Source: Pullulanibacillus camelliae
GTDB taxonomy: Bacteria; Bacillota; Bacilli; Bacillales; Sporolactobacillaceae
Direction of reading: 5' to 3'
Assembly: GCF_014642655.1 (NCBI RefSeq)
Contig: NZ_BMIR01000004.1
Location: 67,414 to 131,413 of the forward strand
DNA: 64,000 nt
Shown: one piece after another, positions 19,031-28,259 of the stretch
How the letters are laid out: each line of letters starts with the position of its first letter
Numbering within the stretch: position 1 is the stretch's first letter
The notes under the pieces: generated by a model
The model's database searches: none
Seen by the model: only the letters and a program-made list of their open reading frames with translations
Told to the model about the DNA's origin: nothing
Program-made: the position numbers and the translations under genes

Positions 19031-19162
19031 GATAAACAAGACGATCATTATACGAGTGGTAAAAAAACTTTATTTGGAGATGCTAGATTAAAAGTAGGGT
19101 TAGCTGCAGTCGCACGCAGACTAGAGAAAGATATCACGAAACAGCACCGCCAAAGAAGATGA
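19031..19162 (+). pseudogene. short coding relic, unidentified
   Basis: A 43-codon plus-strand frame, without a start codon, ends at 19162. It has natural protein composition (TLFGDARLKVGLAAVARRLE, then KDITKQHRQRR). I do not recognise the family. It is probably the C-terminal leftover of a decayed gene. Confidence 0.3.
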
Positions 19163-19271
19163 GAGGGGTACAACAACTCATAGGACTGAGCACATAACCC
19201 TCTACCTATGTTCTAACTTTCCTACTCTAAAAATGTTGGAAGCTCCCGAAAAGGGAAAGATCACTCCACTG

Positions 19272-19424
19272 TTACCCCTTGATTCCCGGATTCAATCCTA
19301 ATCGTGTATATTGTTTTGATAGTGCATGCTCCTTCCGCATGGTGTCTACTAATTTATTGACATATATGGATTCGAGTTCAGGATCAACAATCGAATGCAG
19401 TTGATCATAATCCTCTTGAATTTA
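19272..19424 (-). pseudogene. C-terminal relic of an unidentified gene
   Basis: A minus-strand frame of 50 codons, bounded by an in-frame stop upstream, reads like a real protein end (DPELESIYVNKLVDTMRKEH, then ALSKQYTRLGLNPGIKG). No start or ribosome binding site is present. Unidentified, possibly a spore-coat-like protein. The gap 18999-19963 contains only this, the relic at 19031 and repeat R3. Confidence 0.35.
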
Positions 19425-19497
19425 AAGAGGAAAGAAGCTTTAATATTTTTATAAAAAATCACTAGCGTTGCATAAATAATATAGTAATAACACCAAG

Positions 19498-19582
19498 CCT
19501 CATGTGTCGAAAATCAAAGCCTGACTTATACTATCATCCTTTGAAAACGTCAGCGAAGTGATAATTTCTAATGGTATGAGAA
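19498..19582 (-). repeat. interspersed repeat copy R3 (diverged)
   Basis: It shares CTTATACTATC, CGTCAGCGAAGT and a diverged complement arm with R1/R2. The following 40 bp (CTCGGTCCTTGT) resemble the tails of R4 and R6. Confidence 0.55.
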
Positions 19583-19963
19583 AGGCTGAGTAAAGTCCGC
19601 TCGGTCCTTGTGGATTAGAGGATTTATAAAAGGGGCGAAGCAACTTGTATTGTATTTTGTGGTGTCCTTTTGTATTTTATAAAATATTTTGTAAAAATAA
19701 CTTTATCTTTTGTTTGAGAGAAGCTTTTGCTATATCCAATCCATAATTTAGAAAATTATATCCTGACTTGTTCACTTTTTGTTAAGTTGGATGGTTATTT
19801 ATTAAAATAATCTTCTCTTTTGCTAGATTTGGGGGAGCTTTTATTCCCCCCCCTCTTTTAGCTGCGTTCAAGCTATGATTTGGAGACTTACCAGTATAAC
19901 AGATATTAAGGGAATCACCATTTAATCATAGGGTTAAAGAATCTGACCGATCGAATGGCATCC

Positions 19964-21100
19964 TTAAATCGTAGGGGCTTTATCCCATACACTTTCAGCG
20001 ATTTTGATGACATGCTCGAGCTTGTTCCATTGTTCCGCTTCCGTCAATAGATTGCCTTCCTCAGAGCTCGCAAAACCGCATTGTGGACTGATTGCTAGAT
20101 TTTCTAAAGGGACATAGTGACTTGCCTCTTTAATTCTTTCTCGAATCACTTCAGGATCCTCTAAAGCAGGCAATTTAGACGTGACTAATCCGAGTACGAT
20201 TTCTACATCACGGCGTTTGACTGCTTGTAATGGCTCGAAGCTGCCGCTGCGCTCATTATCATATTCTAAAAAGAAGGCATCATAATTTAACCTATCAAAG
20301 ATAGGTGCAACATAATCATAACCCCCGTCTGAATGCAGATGCTTCGAACGGAAATTTCCACGACACATATGTACGGTCGTTATTAAATCTTCTGGTTTAT
20401 CTTGTAAAGCATAGTTTGTCGTTTCAATAATACACTCTAAAATATCATCCCTACTCATTCCTGTAGCCTCTACCATCCGATTGGTAAACGTGGCATCATT
20501 AAAGCCGGTAAACGTTGTATCATCAAATTGGATATAGCGGCATCCTGCTTCATACAAGTCATTGACGACTTCTCGATAGGCCACACCTAAATCATGAAAT
20601 AGATCAACTGCATTCGGATAAATCGCTTTTTCCTTTTCTTCAATCGAACGGTACATAATAACACTCGGCGCGGGTATAGCAAATTTCGCTACTTGTGTGC
20701 CATCCCCATACTTCTCTACAGCCTGTTTTAAAAACTCAAAGTGCTCCAGCATATAATGGTGATGATTTCTAATCTTACCTGTAATGATCGAGGTAATCGG
20801 TTTAGGTTTATTCCCACCACCAAATGTCGCCTTTCTTTCATTCTGAACTAATTCAATCCCTTCAAATCCAGAAAAGAAATCGTGATGCCAAACAATGCGC
20901 CGGAACTCACCATCAGTGATCGCCTTTAACCCAACCTCAATCTGCTTTTGCACAATCTTTTCAATTTCTCTATCTTCTATTTCTTTTAAAGCAGCTTTAT
21001 CGATTGTCTGATTCGCATAAGCGGCTCTTGCCTCTTTAACAGGTGCTGTTCTAAGAAGACTCCCGACATGGTCCGCCTTCAAAGGTAACGTGCTTGCCAT
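19964..21100 (-). CDS. cobalamin-independent methionine synthase-like methyltransferase (YxjG/YxjH type)
   Basis: 378 aa, corresponding to the C-terminal catalytic half of MetE only. It begins PLKADHVGSLLRT and has a zinc-site His/Cys set (VHMCRGNFRS with Cys, Glu in FFLEYD, C-terminal Cys in ISPQCGFAS). Such short proteins in Bacillus transfer methyl groups to homocysteine or salvage thiols. GGAG lies just before the ATG. A weak sigma-A promoter (TTACCC-17-TATACT, minus strand near 21170-21200) lies upstream. I do not see an S-box riboswitch, unlike B. subtilis yxjG/yxjH. Confidence 0.9.
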   Translation of the reverse strand: MASTLPLKADHVGSLLRTAPVKEARAAYANQTIDKAALKEIEDREIEKIVQKQIEVGLKAITDGEFRRIVWHHDFFSGFEGIELVQNERKATFGGGNKPKPITSIITGKIRNHHHYMLEHFEFLKQAVEKYGDGTQVAKFAIPAPSVIMYRSIEEKEKAIYPNAVDLFHDLGVAYREVVNDLYEAGCRYIQFDDTTFTGFNDATFTNRMVEATGMSRDDILECIIETTNYALQDKPEDLITTVHMCRGNFRSKHLHSDGGYDYVAPIFDRLNYDAFFLEYDNERSGSFEPLQAVKRRDVEIVLGLVTSKLPALEDPEVIRERIKEASHYVPLENLAISPQCGFASSEEGNLLTEAEQWNKLEHVIKIAESVWDKAPTI

Positions 21101-21220
21101 GTTTCTCCATTCTCCCTCCGTATTAAAAAATCACAAAAAGTGAATAACTCAAATAATTCTTTATATAAAGGTTAGTATACCACTGAAAAGTGATGAGGGT
21201 AATACTATAATGTTGATTGT

Positions 21221-21395
21221 TAGAAAACTTGGCTTGCATCACTTTGCTGGTACTCCTGATGTGATTTTTGCACATCACACACTTAGGGTGCCCGCAAGCC
21301 TCAGGTGGCGAAAGTCAAAGCCCGCCTTATACTCTCTTCCTTTATGCGCGGCAGCGAAGTTATAATTCTGATAGTACTAAGAAAAGCATGCCCGG
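21221..21395 (-). repeat. interspersed repeat copy R4 (full length)
   Basis: Long form of the repeat: GTTAGAAAACTTGGCTTG, an inner hairpin GTGATTTTTGCACATCAC, AAGCCTCAGGTGGCGAAAG, then TATACTCTC..GATAGTACT. Its tail (21396-21475, including AAGCATGCCCGG and GAGGCTTCATTGC) is shared with R6. Confidence 0.7.
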
Positions 21396-21529
21396 TTCTT
21401 GTCCTTAGTATAGAGCTTAGCCAATATGAAAGAGGCTTCATTGCTTGGTCAAGTGGATGGGAGCGCAAGGCGCGAGATTCGGAACACTCTAAAATCGTGT
21501 GTTCCTCGGGCGCCACTGACTCATGATGC

Positions 21530-21650
21530 GGGAGACTAGACTCCTACGGAAAGTGGGAGATCGGTAAGCCCTTAGCAGTGCGAAGGCGCGAGGAGGCTTA
21601 CCACTCCCCCGCGGAAAGCGAGCGGCCTGAGAGCAGCATCGTGCACCGTC
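21530..21650. repeat. Bacillaceae-type intergenic repeat, copy 2
   Basis: GC-rich 120-bp segment with GGGAGACTAGACTCCTACGG, GCGCGAGGAGGCTTACC and CCCGCGGAAAGCGAGCGGCC. It has the same phrase structure as widespread Bacillaceae intergenic repeats and is related to 14845-15080. It is more GC-rich than its surroundings. Confidence 0.55.
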
Positions 21651-21693
21651 CTCCTCATGGCCAAAAATTTTATACTTTCTAATCTTTAAAAAA

Positions 21694-21719
21694 AGAAAAC
21701 TTGGCGACACGCCAAGTTT
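21694..21719 (-). terminator. intrinsic terminator
   Basis: Perfect 9-bp stem (AAACTTGGC/GCCAAGTTT) with a 5-nt loop, followed on the minus strand by TTCTTTTTTT. It lies just past the small membrane protein gene. Confidence 0.85.
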
Positions 21720-21723
21720 CCTA

Positions 21724-21966
21724 TTACCGAGAAGCTCGTTTACTGAATAATGTCGTAACACCAAAGGCAATCCCTAATGCTAATAAAGCGATAACAAGGG
21801 GTGGAATGACAGTTGCCCTCCCAAATTCAACCTGAGACGATAAAGCTGAGAGTTTCCCCCAAGGCATGCTCGATGTATAAAATAGCGTTAATAGTAGCCC
21901 TGATAGGATTTGTAGTAACAGAAAGGCTGCGCTAAAACTCCCTACAAACACTAAGTATTTTTTCAA
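21724..21966 (-). CDS. small two-helix membrane protein
   Basis: 80 aa with two hydrophobic segments (about residues 4-30 and 53-72) and a basic C-terminus. The start is TTG, supported by AGGAGGGGG directly upstream. A clean terminator follows. It resembles small uncharacterised Bacillus membrane proteins; no function is known to me. Confidence 0.75.
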   Translation of the reverse strand: MKKYLVFVGSFSAAFLLLQILSGLLLTLFYTSSMPWGKLSALSSQVEFGRATVIPPLVIALLALGIAFGVTTLFSKRASR

Positions 21967-22203
21967 TTCGCCCCCTCCTTTTAATTCTCTCTACGATGCT
22001 CACTTAGAAAAGTTTCAAAATGTTCCATTTACAATGAGACTGAAATGGCATTAATGATGGACACCCTCTAAAAGACATTCATCTTCAAAGTTGATCGTTA
22101 TACACAACCAGCTTTAGGCTTCATCATTGAGTGAAAAAACTTTCATATAGCACTAATATATGTTTTTATTAAATAAAATAGAAAATTGGAAAGAGGGACG
22201 CTA

Positions 22204-22965
22204 ATGAAGCTTTCAGGAAATACAATACTCATTACAGGCGGTGGCGCTGGGATCGGATTAGCTTTTGCAGAACGCTTTTTAAAAGCTGGAAATGAAGTGA
22301 TCGTATGTGGTCGGCGCGAAAATGTACTGCAAGACGCCAAAGGGAAATTTCCCAATCTGATTACCCGCGTATGTGATTTGTCTATTGAAGCTGAGCGGAT
22401 CGCATTATTTGATTGGGTCACAACAACCTATCCCGATGTGAATGTACTCATTAACAACGCAGGGATTCAACAACGGTTTAACGTGTTAAAAGCAGACGCA
22501 AGGAATGATTGGAGTTATTTTAATAAAGAAATCATCACCAATATTGAAGCACCCTTCCATCTTTCTATGCTGTTCGCTCCATTTTTTGCAAAAAAGGAAG
22601 CGGCAACACTCATTAACGTGACCTCTGGGTTGGCCTTTACACCCTTCGTGTTTGCTCCGATATATTCAGCAACAAAAGCGGCGTTTCATTCCTTTACCAT
22701 GAGTCTAAGACACCAATTGTCTGATACATCTATAGAAGTTATTGACGTTGCCCCTCCAGCAGTCAATACGGATTTAGGTGGAGTAGGCTTGCATACGACC
22801 GGAGAACCGTTAGATGCCTTTGCAGATGGTATTTTCAAAGGATTAGAAGAAGGTAAAATTGAAATCGGCTATGGCTCTTCTGTAGATCGCTTACGCATGT
22901 CACGAGATGAAATTGATGAGTACACAGAAAAGATGTATCAAGCGTCAAAACATATGTTTGAATAG
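22204..22965 (+). CDS. short-chain dehydrogenase/reductase, DltE-like
   Basis: 253 aa classical SDR. Nucleotide site TGGGAGIG (residues 12-19), NNAG near residue 90 and catalytic YSATK. The N-terminal MKLSGNTILITGGGAGIGLA and overall pattern match DltE-type oxidoreductases of Bacilli. ATG 22204 has GAGGG 6 bp upstream; an in-frame TTG lies 18 bp earlier. It is monocistronic with its own terminator and no dlt genes are nearby, so a D-alanylation role is not supported by context. Confidence 0.87.
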   Translation: MKLSGNTILITGGGAGIGLAFAERFLKAGNEVIVCGRRENVLQDAKGKFPNLITRVCDLSIEAERIALFDWVTTTYPDVNVLINNAGIQQRFNVLKADARNDWSYFNKEIITNIEAPFHLSMLFAPFFAKKEAATLINVTSGLAFTPFVFAPIYSATKAAFHSFTMSLRHQLSDTSIEVIDVAPPAVNTDLGGVGLHTTGEPLDAFADGIFKGLEEGKIEIGYGSSVDRLRMSRDEIDEYTEKMYQASKHMFE

Positions 22966-22985
22966 CATGAAATAAAAAGGAAAAT

Positions 22986-23014
22986 CCGCCAAAGCTCCTA
23001 CTGGCGGGTTTCTT
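22986..23014 (+). terminator. intrinsic terminator
   Basis: CCGCCA (22986-22991) pairs with TGGCGG (23002-23007) and is followed by GTTTCTTT. It ends the SDR transcript 20 bp past its stop. Confidence 0.7.
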
Positions 23015-23037
23015 TATTCTCCATTATTGAAGAACGC

Positions 23038-23529
23038 TTATTGCTGCTTTAATGCCTCGTCAAGTATTTCTTGGTAGAGCTCATTCCAATCGTGATAATA
23101 CTTTGTGATCTTACTTGGCTCGATGAACATCCTCTCTCCCGACTCATACTCTGCTTTAAACTCATGTAAGTCTTCAATAGCCATTCGGTAAAACACTTGA
23201 TACCCTACCTTTGGATATGGCCCCTTCTCATCCCAATTGGGATTTTCATGATGATCCACAACAATATAACCTAAAGGCAGGCACTTTCCAGAAACATAGC
23301 CCTCTTCATAGGCCTCACGTTTAAAACATTCTTCTGGCGCTTCTTCGTTTTCAATATGCCCTCCAGGGAAATCCCATCCTCTATCGTTTAAAAGGACTAA
23401 TAGCAGTTGATCCTCCTTAAAACAAAGCCCATGGACACTTGTGATTCGCTTTCTCTCTGGCAACTGTCTATCTGGTTTCCAAGTTAACTTGACTTTCCCA
23501 TTCCCCCATTGCATATATTTTGTGGTCAA
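23038..23529 (-). CDS. Nudix hydrolase
   Basis: 163 aa. The Nudix box GGHIENEEAPEECFKREAYE then EGYV fits GX5EX7REUXEEXGU except that the last Gly is Tyr. All catalytic Glu and Arg are kept. It hydrolyses a nucleoside diphosphate linked to some group X; the substrate is not predictable. It is followed by two further minus-strand regulatory-type genes but separated by about 130 bp. Confidence 0.87.
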   Translation of the reverse strand: MTTKYMQWGNGKVKLTWKPDRQLPERKRITSVHGLCFKEDQLLLVLLNDRGWDFPGGHIENEEAPEECFKREAYEEGYVSGKCLPLGYIVVDHHENPNWDEKGPYPKVGYQVFYRMAIEDLHEFKAEYESGERMFIEPSKITKYYHDWNELYQEILDEALKQQ

Positions 23530-23657
23530 GCTCCCCTCATCCTTTCCCTAATTTATAGTCCTATTCCACCTCTTTGTATATCCTCAGGAGAAACACCTCT
23601 AGCCAAGTGAAGCACGCTTAGAATAGACGCATTTGAGTTTTTTAATAAGCTCTCACC

Positions 23658-24077
23658 TTATTGCTCTTTTGTTCTTAGTCTTACCATACACGTCATATCT
23701 TCACCATGATGATACCATTCAACACAATAGCCGTCAGGGGCAATGTCAGGAAACGAAAGGAGTGTCTCGAATGCCTGGCTAATCCTTTGCAAATCATTTT
23801 TATAATTCAATAGAGTAATGCACCTGTATTCCCCCTTTTCAATAATGCATGACGGACCATTGTACGTTTCATTTTCCAAAACTTCTGCAGCGGCTTTGTA
23901 AACAATCACGCCCCTTTCCGGTCTAGATAAGCCAAAATATCTTCGCTCTTCTGAAAAGGGAATAAGGGTATGGAGTCGATCATGAGCCTCTTGAATCCCC
24001 TCTGGAAAAGACTTAGCAGGTATACAAACACCTTGGATGTCTTCATTTATCATTATAGTTTCCATTTTATGTTTCAT
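23658..24077 (-). CDS. GyrI/AraC effector-binding-like domain protein
   Basis: 139 aa. It begins with an effector-binding-like strand pattern (GVCIPAKSFPEGIQEAHDRL) and ends with APDGYCVEWYHHGEDMTCMV, typical of SHS2/GyrI small-molecule-binding domains. It has no DNA-binding region. AAGGAGG immediately precedes ATG 24077; ATG 24065, 12 bp further, is an alternative start. It lies 20 bp downstream of the AraC-type gene, whose C-terminal half is of the same fold class, so they probably form one regulatory unit. Confidence 0.7.
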   Translation of the reverse strand: MKHKMETIMINEDIQGVCIPAKSFPEGIQEAHDRLHTLIPFSEERRYFGLSRPERGVIVYKAAAEVLENETYNGPSCIIEKGEYRCITLLNYKNDLQRISQAFETLLSFPDIAPDGYCVEWYHHGEDMTCMVRLRTKEQ

Positions 24078-24097
24078 CCTCCTTAAAAATTTTATAG

Positions 24098-24990
24098 TTA
24101 TCGCGCATCGCTTTCATGCTCTCCACTGGCTATCTTTACTGGTATCCATATTTCACTTTTAAATGTAGGTGAAGCTATATCATTGTGCGCATTCCACAGT
24201 ATTTCAGGACCTTCCGCTTGTTCAAAATTTGAAGAAGGAAACCATTCTGAATAAATACGGCCCCATATCTTTTGCAACGCATTTGGAAATACTCCAACCG
24301 CCTCAAATACTGCCCACGTCGACGCTGCAACCTCGAGAGATGTCAAGTTCTTCGGACATTCATCGGTCGTCGCTGTCCCAATATAATGATCTAATTCCCC
24401 TCTTTCCTCCATCCGCCCCTCTGAAAAGTTAGTAGAGGCATTGATCAATCCCCAGGGTTCAGTATTGGAAAGGGCGTTCAGTTGCCTTTTGGTTTTCTCA
24501 TCCATACGCTTCCACAAGGCAGCAATTTCTGGATTTTCTCCATGGAAAACAAGGGGCACCCTTTTTTTCAAACCAACAATTCGAAAAGCCTCTTTTTCTA
24601 CAATGCGATAATTCATTTCCTCCACTCCTTTAATCGTTAATTGGAAGGCCATTGGTGGAAAGGCTTTAAGTGGCTTCGAGGTTCCTCTTGCTTCTGATGA
24701 CGTGATACCATGCAGTGTTTGAAATGCCCTAGAAAAGGAATCCGCTGAGTTATATCCATATTTAACGGCAACATCGATAACTCTGTTATTCCTCCTAAGT
24801 TCAAAGGCTGCAAGAGTAAGTCGTCTCCGACGAATATATTCAGAGAGTGGAATACCTGCAAGAAAAGAAAACATTCTTTTAAAATGATATTCTGAGCAGC
24901 AAGCCCGCTTGGCCACTTCTTTATAATCAATGTCATGCGTAAGATTATCCTCAATATACTTAAGGCAATGTTCACATTAAGCAATGCCAT
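24098..24990 (-). pseudogene. AraC-family regulator with GyrI-like effector domain, frameshifted near its start
   Basis: The first codons ([10 protein letters not shown] from ATG 24990, AAGGAGG 8 bp upstream) lie in one frame. The continuation [20 protein letters not shown] and the rest lie in another. A single missing base near 24960 explains this. The downstream part is complete: two HTH motifs ([40 protein letters not shown]) and a GyrI-like domain from about residue 115. It could be a real inactivating mutation or a sequencing error. Confidence 0.75.
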
Positions 24991-25195
24991 TCTCATGACC
25001 TCCTTAGAAAAAGATTAACAAAATATAAGTCAATCCATCCGACATTTCGTGCACCATTATGTGGTATTTTTTTCTGACTTATGACACATTCACCTCTCTG
25101 CAATAAGCTCCCCCCTACTATTGTGGCTGTAATTTATGTTTTTAAAAAATACTAAGATAAGGAACGGGAATTAGCAAATTTGATTTTTATTATTT

Positions 25196-25450
25196 AGCAC
25201 TCCTGATGTATTTTAAATCATACACTAAAGGTTTCTACAAGCGCCTAACGGAGGACATCACAGCCCGAACTTATACGCTCCATTGAAGTAATTAGAAAAT
25301 CCGGCTTCCAACACTTCGCTGGTACTCCTGATGTGATTTTTGCAAATCACACACTTAGGTTGCCCGCAAGCTTTAATAGTGAAAGGCAAAGTTACACTTA
25401 TACTATCTTCCTTTGAAAGCGTCAGCAAAATTATACATTCTGATAGTATA
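25196..25450 (-). repeat. interspersed repeat copy R5 with a degenerate partial copy
   Basis: 25285-25450 is a full copy: CCGGCTTCCAACACTTCGCT, the hairpin GTGATTTTTGCAAATCAC, then TATACTATC..GATAGTATA. 25196-25280 contains degenerate pieces of the same order (CTCCTGATGTATTTT, AACTTATAC). The element abuts the next terminator's T-run. Confidence 0.7.
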
Positions 25451-25483
25451 AAAAACCGATAGGCAACATACGTTCTCTATCGG
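25450..25483 (-). terminator. intrinsic terminator of the membrane protein pair
   Basis: CCGATAG and CTATCGG form a 7-bp stem. On the minus strand it is followed by TTTTTT, which runs directly into repeat R5. Confidence 0.75.
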
Positions 25484-25578
25484 ATCGAATCTCCATTATT
25501 AATTTCCTTTGTATTTTATTCAAACTTTTTCAGTCAATACTGTTTCTAATACTCACCTTTAGCCACCACCCCTTAAGA

Positions 25579-26046
25579 TTATTTTATTTTTGCGACGCCT
25601 AAAGCAAAATGTTCCCATAGAATATTTTCGATTAACTCTGCTTGTGATGCTTCACAATCTATAATGAGGATAATCTCAGAGTATTTGCCTCTTGAAATCC
25701 TCTTTGTCTTCTTTAATCCCAATTCAATAAAGAGCCTGATAGCGAACCCTAAGAGGAAGCCAACGCCAGCGCCAATAAGTCCCCAATATATTGGCCCCCA
25801 TGCCAATTCAAATCCGATACTTGCTCCAATAACTGCGAAGGCAGTACTTAATGCAGCCCCTATGTCGATAAAGGATACACCGTCTGAACGATGAAGGGTG
25901 TCAAATACCTTTCGCTCATCGCTACGATTATCTAATGGAACTGCAAAAATATTTTCCTTTTTAATTCCCTTTTTCTCAACTGTCGCTAGGACCATTTCTA
26001 AATTTTGATTGCTTTCAAAAGTTGAAAATAATTGCATCATGATCAC
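25579..26046 (-). CDS. glycine-zipper membrane protein, stress-protein-like
   Basis: 155 aa. The N-terminal about 60 residues form a soluble alpha/beta domain (LFSTFESNQNLEMVLATVEK, like GspM/YflT-type proteins). Next come two hydrophobic Gly-rich helices (residues 62-105) and a soluble tail. The GTG at 26046 overlaps the previous stop (GTGA); the ATGs at 26040 and 26037 are alternatives. Function unknown. Confidence 0.7.
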   Translation of the reverse strand: MIMMQLFSTFESNQNLEMVLATVEKKGIKKENIFAVPLDNRSDERKVFDTLHRSDGVSFIDIGAALSTAFAVIGASIGFELAWGPIYWGLIGAGVGFLLGFAIRLFIELGLKKTKRISRGKYSEIILIIDCEASQAELIENILWEHFALGVAKIK

Positions 26047-26867
26047 TTCACTTTTTGACCTTTTAAGATTTGGAAACCCTTGGCTTGATAATTTTCTTGT
26101 AAATAACCTCTTAGCTCCTTTTCAAAAAGCTTGTTATTTTCAACCGTATTAACGTAGGAATCATATAATGCAAAACCATAATGCGAAGGGAGAAAGAGCA
26201 GCCATTCCGGTTTCAGTACAGAAGTTGCTTCTTTAACCTTACCTAAAAATAAAAGTAAGACCGCTTCTTGAACATGTGAATAATAATAAAAAGTGACTAG
26301 GCTGACTATTATGAAGAAGGCAGTTAAAATCCTGTGGATATACAGCTGCCCGAGTCCTGGAATAAAGAGTGACCACATTAAGGATAAAACAGGATTCCTT
26401 TTATCTAAGTAGTTGATTTCCACTGCACCTAGTGCGAAGGAGTTAAAAGGATGATTCTCTCGTTCTGCTAATAGATACACTCTATTCATATCAACCGTTG
26501 TTCGATAGCTATCCCAAATGCCAAAAAGATAAACGGGAATATACATGAGAAGCCATCTTGAATCTAAAACCTCTTTTGCTGAGTCTATATTCCCTTGAAA
26601 GGAATCAATCATTGCCAGGTTAACGTGCGCATTTAAATTCACAATGACTTCCCACATAAATAAGGCATAGCCTCTAAGATATTTTGATAAAAGCAAATGT
26701 CCAAAGCCTGGAAAGGCAGCCGACCACCAAGCGATGATGTAGGGATTCCGTAAATGAAGCTGGGTCGTTCCGAGAGGACTCACATGCGCTTTATAGCGCC
26801 TCGCCGTATTATCATTGGAGTAATTGTTCATCTCATACCTCATGAAAAATGTTTTGTTTTCACTCAT
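26043..26867 (-). CDS. membrane protein with two TM2-like units
   Basis: 274 aa. The same motif appears twice: NPYIIAWWSAAFPGFGHLLL (about residue 42) and NPVLSLMWSLFIPGLGQLYI (about residue 158). Each is followed by a hydrophobic helix, which looks like a duplicated TM2 domain. The protein overlaps the next gene by 4 bp, suggesting coupled synthesis. I do not know its function. The start could be one of several Met codons (residues 1, 9 or 13). Confidence 0.72.
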   Translation of the reverse strand: MSENKTFFMRYEMNNYSNDNTARRYKAHVSPLGTTQLHLRNPYIIAWWSAAFPGFGHLLLSKYLRGYALFMWEVIVNLNAHVNLAMIDSFQGNIDSAKEVLDSRWLLMYIPVYLFGIWDSYRTTVDMNRVYLLAERENHPFNSFALGAVEINYLDKRNPVLSLMWSLFIPGLGQLYIHRILTAFFIIVSLVTFYYYSHVQEAVLLLFLGKVKEATSVLKPEWLLFLPSHYGFALYDSYVNTVENNKLFEKELRGYLQENYQAKGFQILKGQKVK

Positions 26868-27103
26868 CTCTTCCCAAAAAGCCGTCTTTTTAATCAGCTA
26901 TTCCTTATAAAACAGGGCCAGTTATCATATATTCACCTGTGTAGAGATGAAAAACAAAAAGAACCGAAATTGGAAATAAGTCTTTTAACATTAAAAGAAA
27001 TGATGAGATATGGAAAATAGATGCAGCGCGGAGAGTTTCATTAAGAGGAAAAATTCACTTTTCACTATTCAACGCTTAGGCCACTTTTCCCAGCACCTCA
27101 AGG

Positions 27104-27526
27104 TTAATCCTTGATCTCCCACTCCGGATTCCAAACGACTTCCCATAGATGACCATCTGGATCTTGAAAGTATCCTGAGTACCCGCCCCAAAACGTATCA
27201 TGTGGCGGAACTGCTATAAAAGCCCCTGCCTTCTCGGCTTGCTCTATTACCTGATCCACCTCTTCTTTGCTCCCCACATTGTGACCAATTGTGAATTCTG
27301 TGGGATTGGGCGCGGTTTGATTCATTTTCGCATCATAGGCAATATCTTTACGATTAAAAAGAGCAAGTTTTAGACCCGATTGCAAATCAAAAAAGGCAAC
27401 CGCTCCATGTTCAAACTCTTTGCCGACGATGCCTTCTGTTGGCAGTCCCAATCCATCACGATAAAAGCTCAAGGCTCTTTCCAAATCATCTACACCTAAT
27501 GTCATTACTGTCACTCGTGGTTTCAT
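27104..27526 (-). CDS. VOC-family (glyoxalase-like) protein
   Basis: About 140 aa. It begins PRVTVMTLGVDDLERALSFY and ends with the characteristic YFQDPDGHLWEVVWNP, the usual C-terminal metal/substrate region of glyoxalase/fosfomycin-resistance-like VOC proteins. GGAGG lies 12 bp before ATG 27526; a TTG further upstream is in frame. It stands alone. The substrate is unknown. Confidence 0.87.
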   Translation of the reverse strand: MKPRVTVMTLGVDDLERALSFYRDGLGLPTEGIVGKEFEHGAVAFFDLQSGLKLALFNRKDIAYDAKMNQTAPNPTEFTIGHNVGSKEEVDQVIEQAEKAGAFIAVPPHDTFWGGYSGYFQDPDGHLWEVVWNPEWEIKD

Positions 27527-27784
27527 AAAATCATCACGCCTCCATATTCCCAATTTGGTTTATACCAAAGCCTTACTACCTATCTAAAAAGGACGTTAAC
27601 TCATTCTCGTTGAAGCTTCACCTATCTAACCTTAGAGCATCTCCCCAATAAGGCTTCCAGAATAAGGCGTCAAGATGATAAATGTTATGTTCAACCTTTT
27701 CTAATCGCCTTACTAAAATGAATGTTCACATCCCTAAGCCAATAAGCATGATCTTCTATGGCATTCCTCTGCTTTCCTATAAAA

Positions 27785-28246
27785 CTATCTTATACCTAAT
27801 GTTTCATTAAAAACTTGGATAGGATAGAACGCTCTCTTTTGTAGTTGACGAATGATTGGCCTTAGAACGCCCACCTCTCGTAGCTCTCCATCTTCTAGTA
27901 AGGCAAGTTCCTTTAACTTTATCCACTGACTATCGATGATTCCTTCTTCCTCAAGACGTAAAGCACCACCAGAAATCTCAGCAGTAAAATGAAATAATAT
28001 CACTTGGTTATCCATACTGCTATTAAAATTATAAACACCTGTTGTATGCGTCAGCTTCACTTCATACCCCGTTTCTTCTTTTACTTCTCGCAACGCTGCA
28101 CTGAGGATATTTTCACCATATTCGATATGCCCGCTTGGAAAATTCCATTGATGAACAGCCGTTGGTTTGCTCTCTTTGATGATGAATACATGATCATCCT
28201 TAAATATTGAGACGCTAGCAACTAATACAATGCTTTTTGGATTCAT
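27785..28246 (-). CDS. Nudix hydrolase
   Basis: 153 aa with a complete Nudix box: GHIEYGENILSAALREVKEE then TGYEV. The N-terminal VLVASVSIFKDDHVFIIKES fits housecleaning enzymes of the MutT/ADP-ribose type. It is 13 bp downstream of the nucleotidyltransferase gene on the same strand, so they are probably cotranscribed. The substrate is not predictable. Confidence 0.88.
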   Translation of the reverse strand: MNPKSIVLVASVSIFKDDHVFIIKESKPTAVHQWNFPSGHIEYGENILSAALREVKEETGYEVKLTHTTGVYNFNSSMDNQVILFHFTAEISGGALRLEEEGIIDSQWIKLKELALLEDGELREVGVLRPIIRQLQKRAFYPIQVFNETLGIR

Positions 28247-28259
28247 TTTTATAATGCCC

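Noticed and set aside
21101-21220. S-box (SAM) riboswitch upstream of the MetE-like gene
   Set aside because: The conserved S-box blocks are absent; only a weak promoter is seen.
24637-24996. Separate 119-codon gene overlapping the AraC-type gene
   Set aside because: Only its first ten codons are meaningful. They are the true start of the frameshifted AraC gene.
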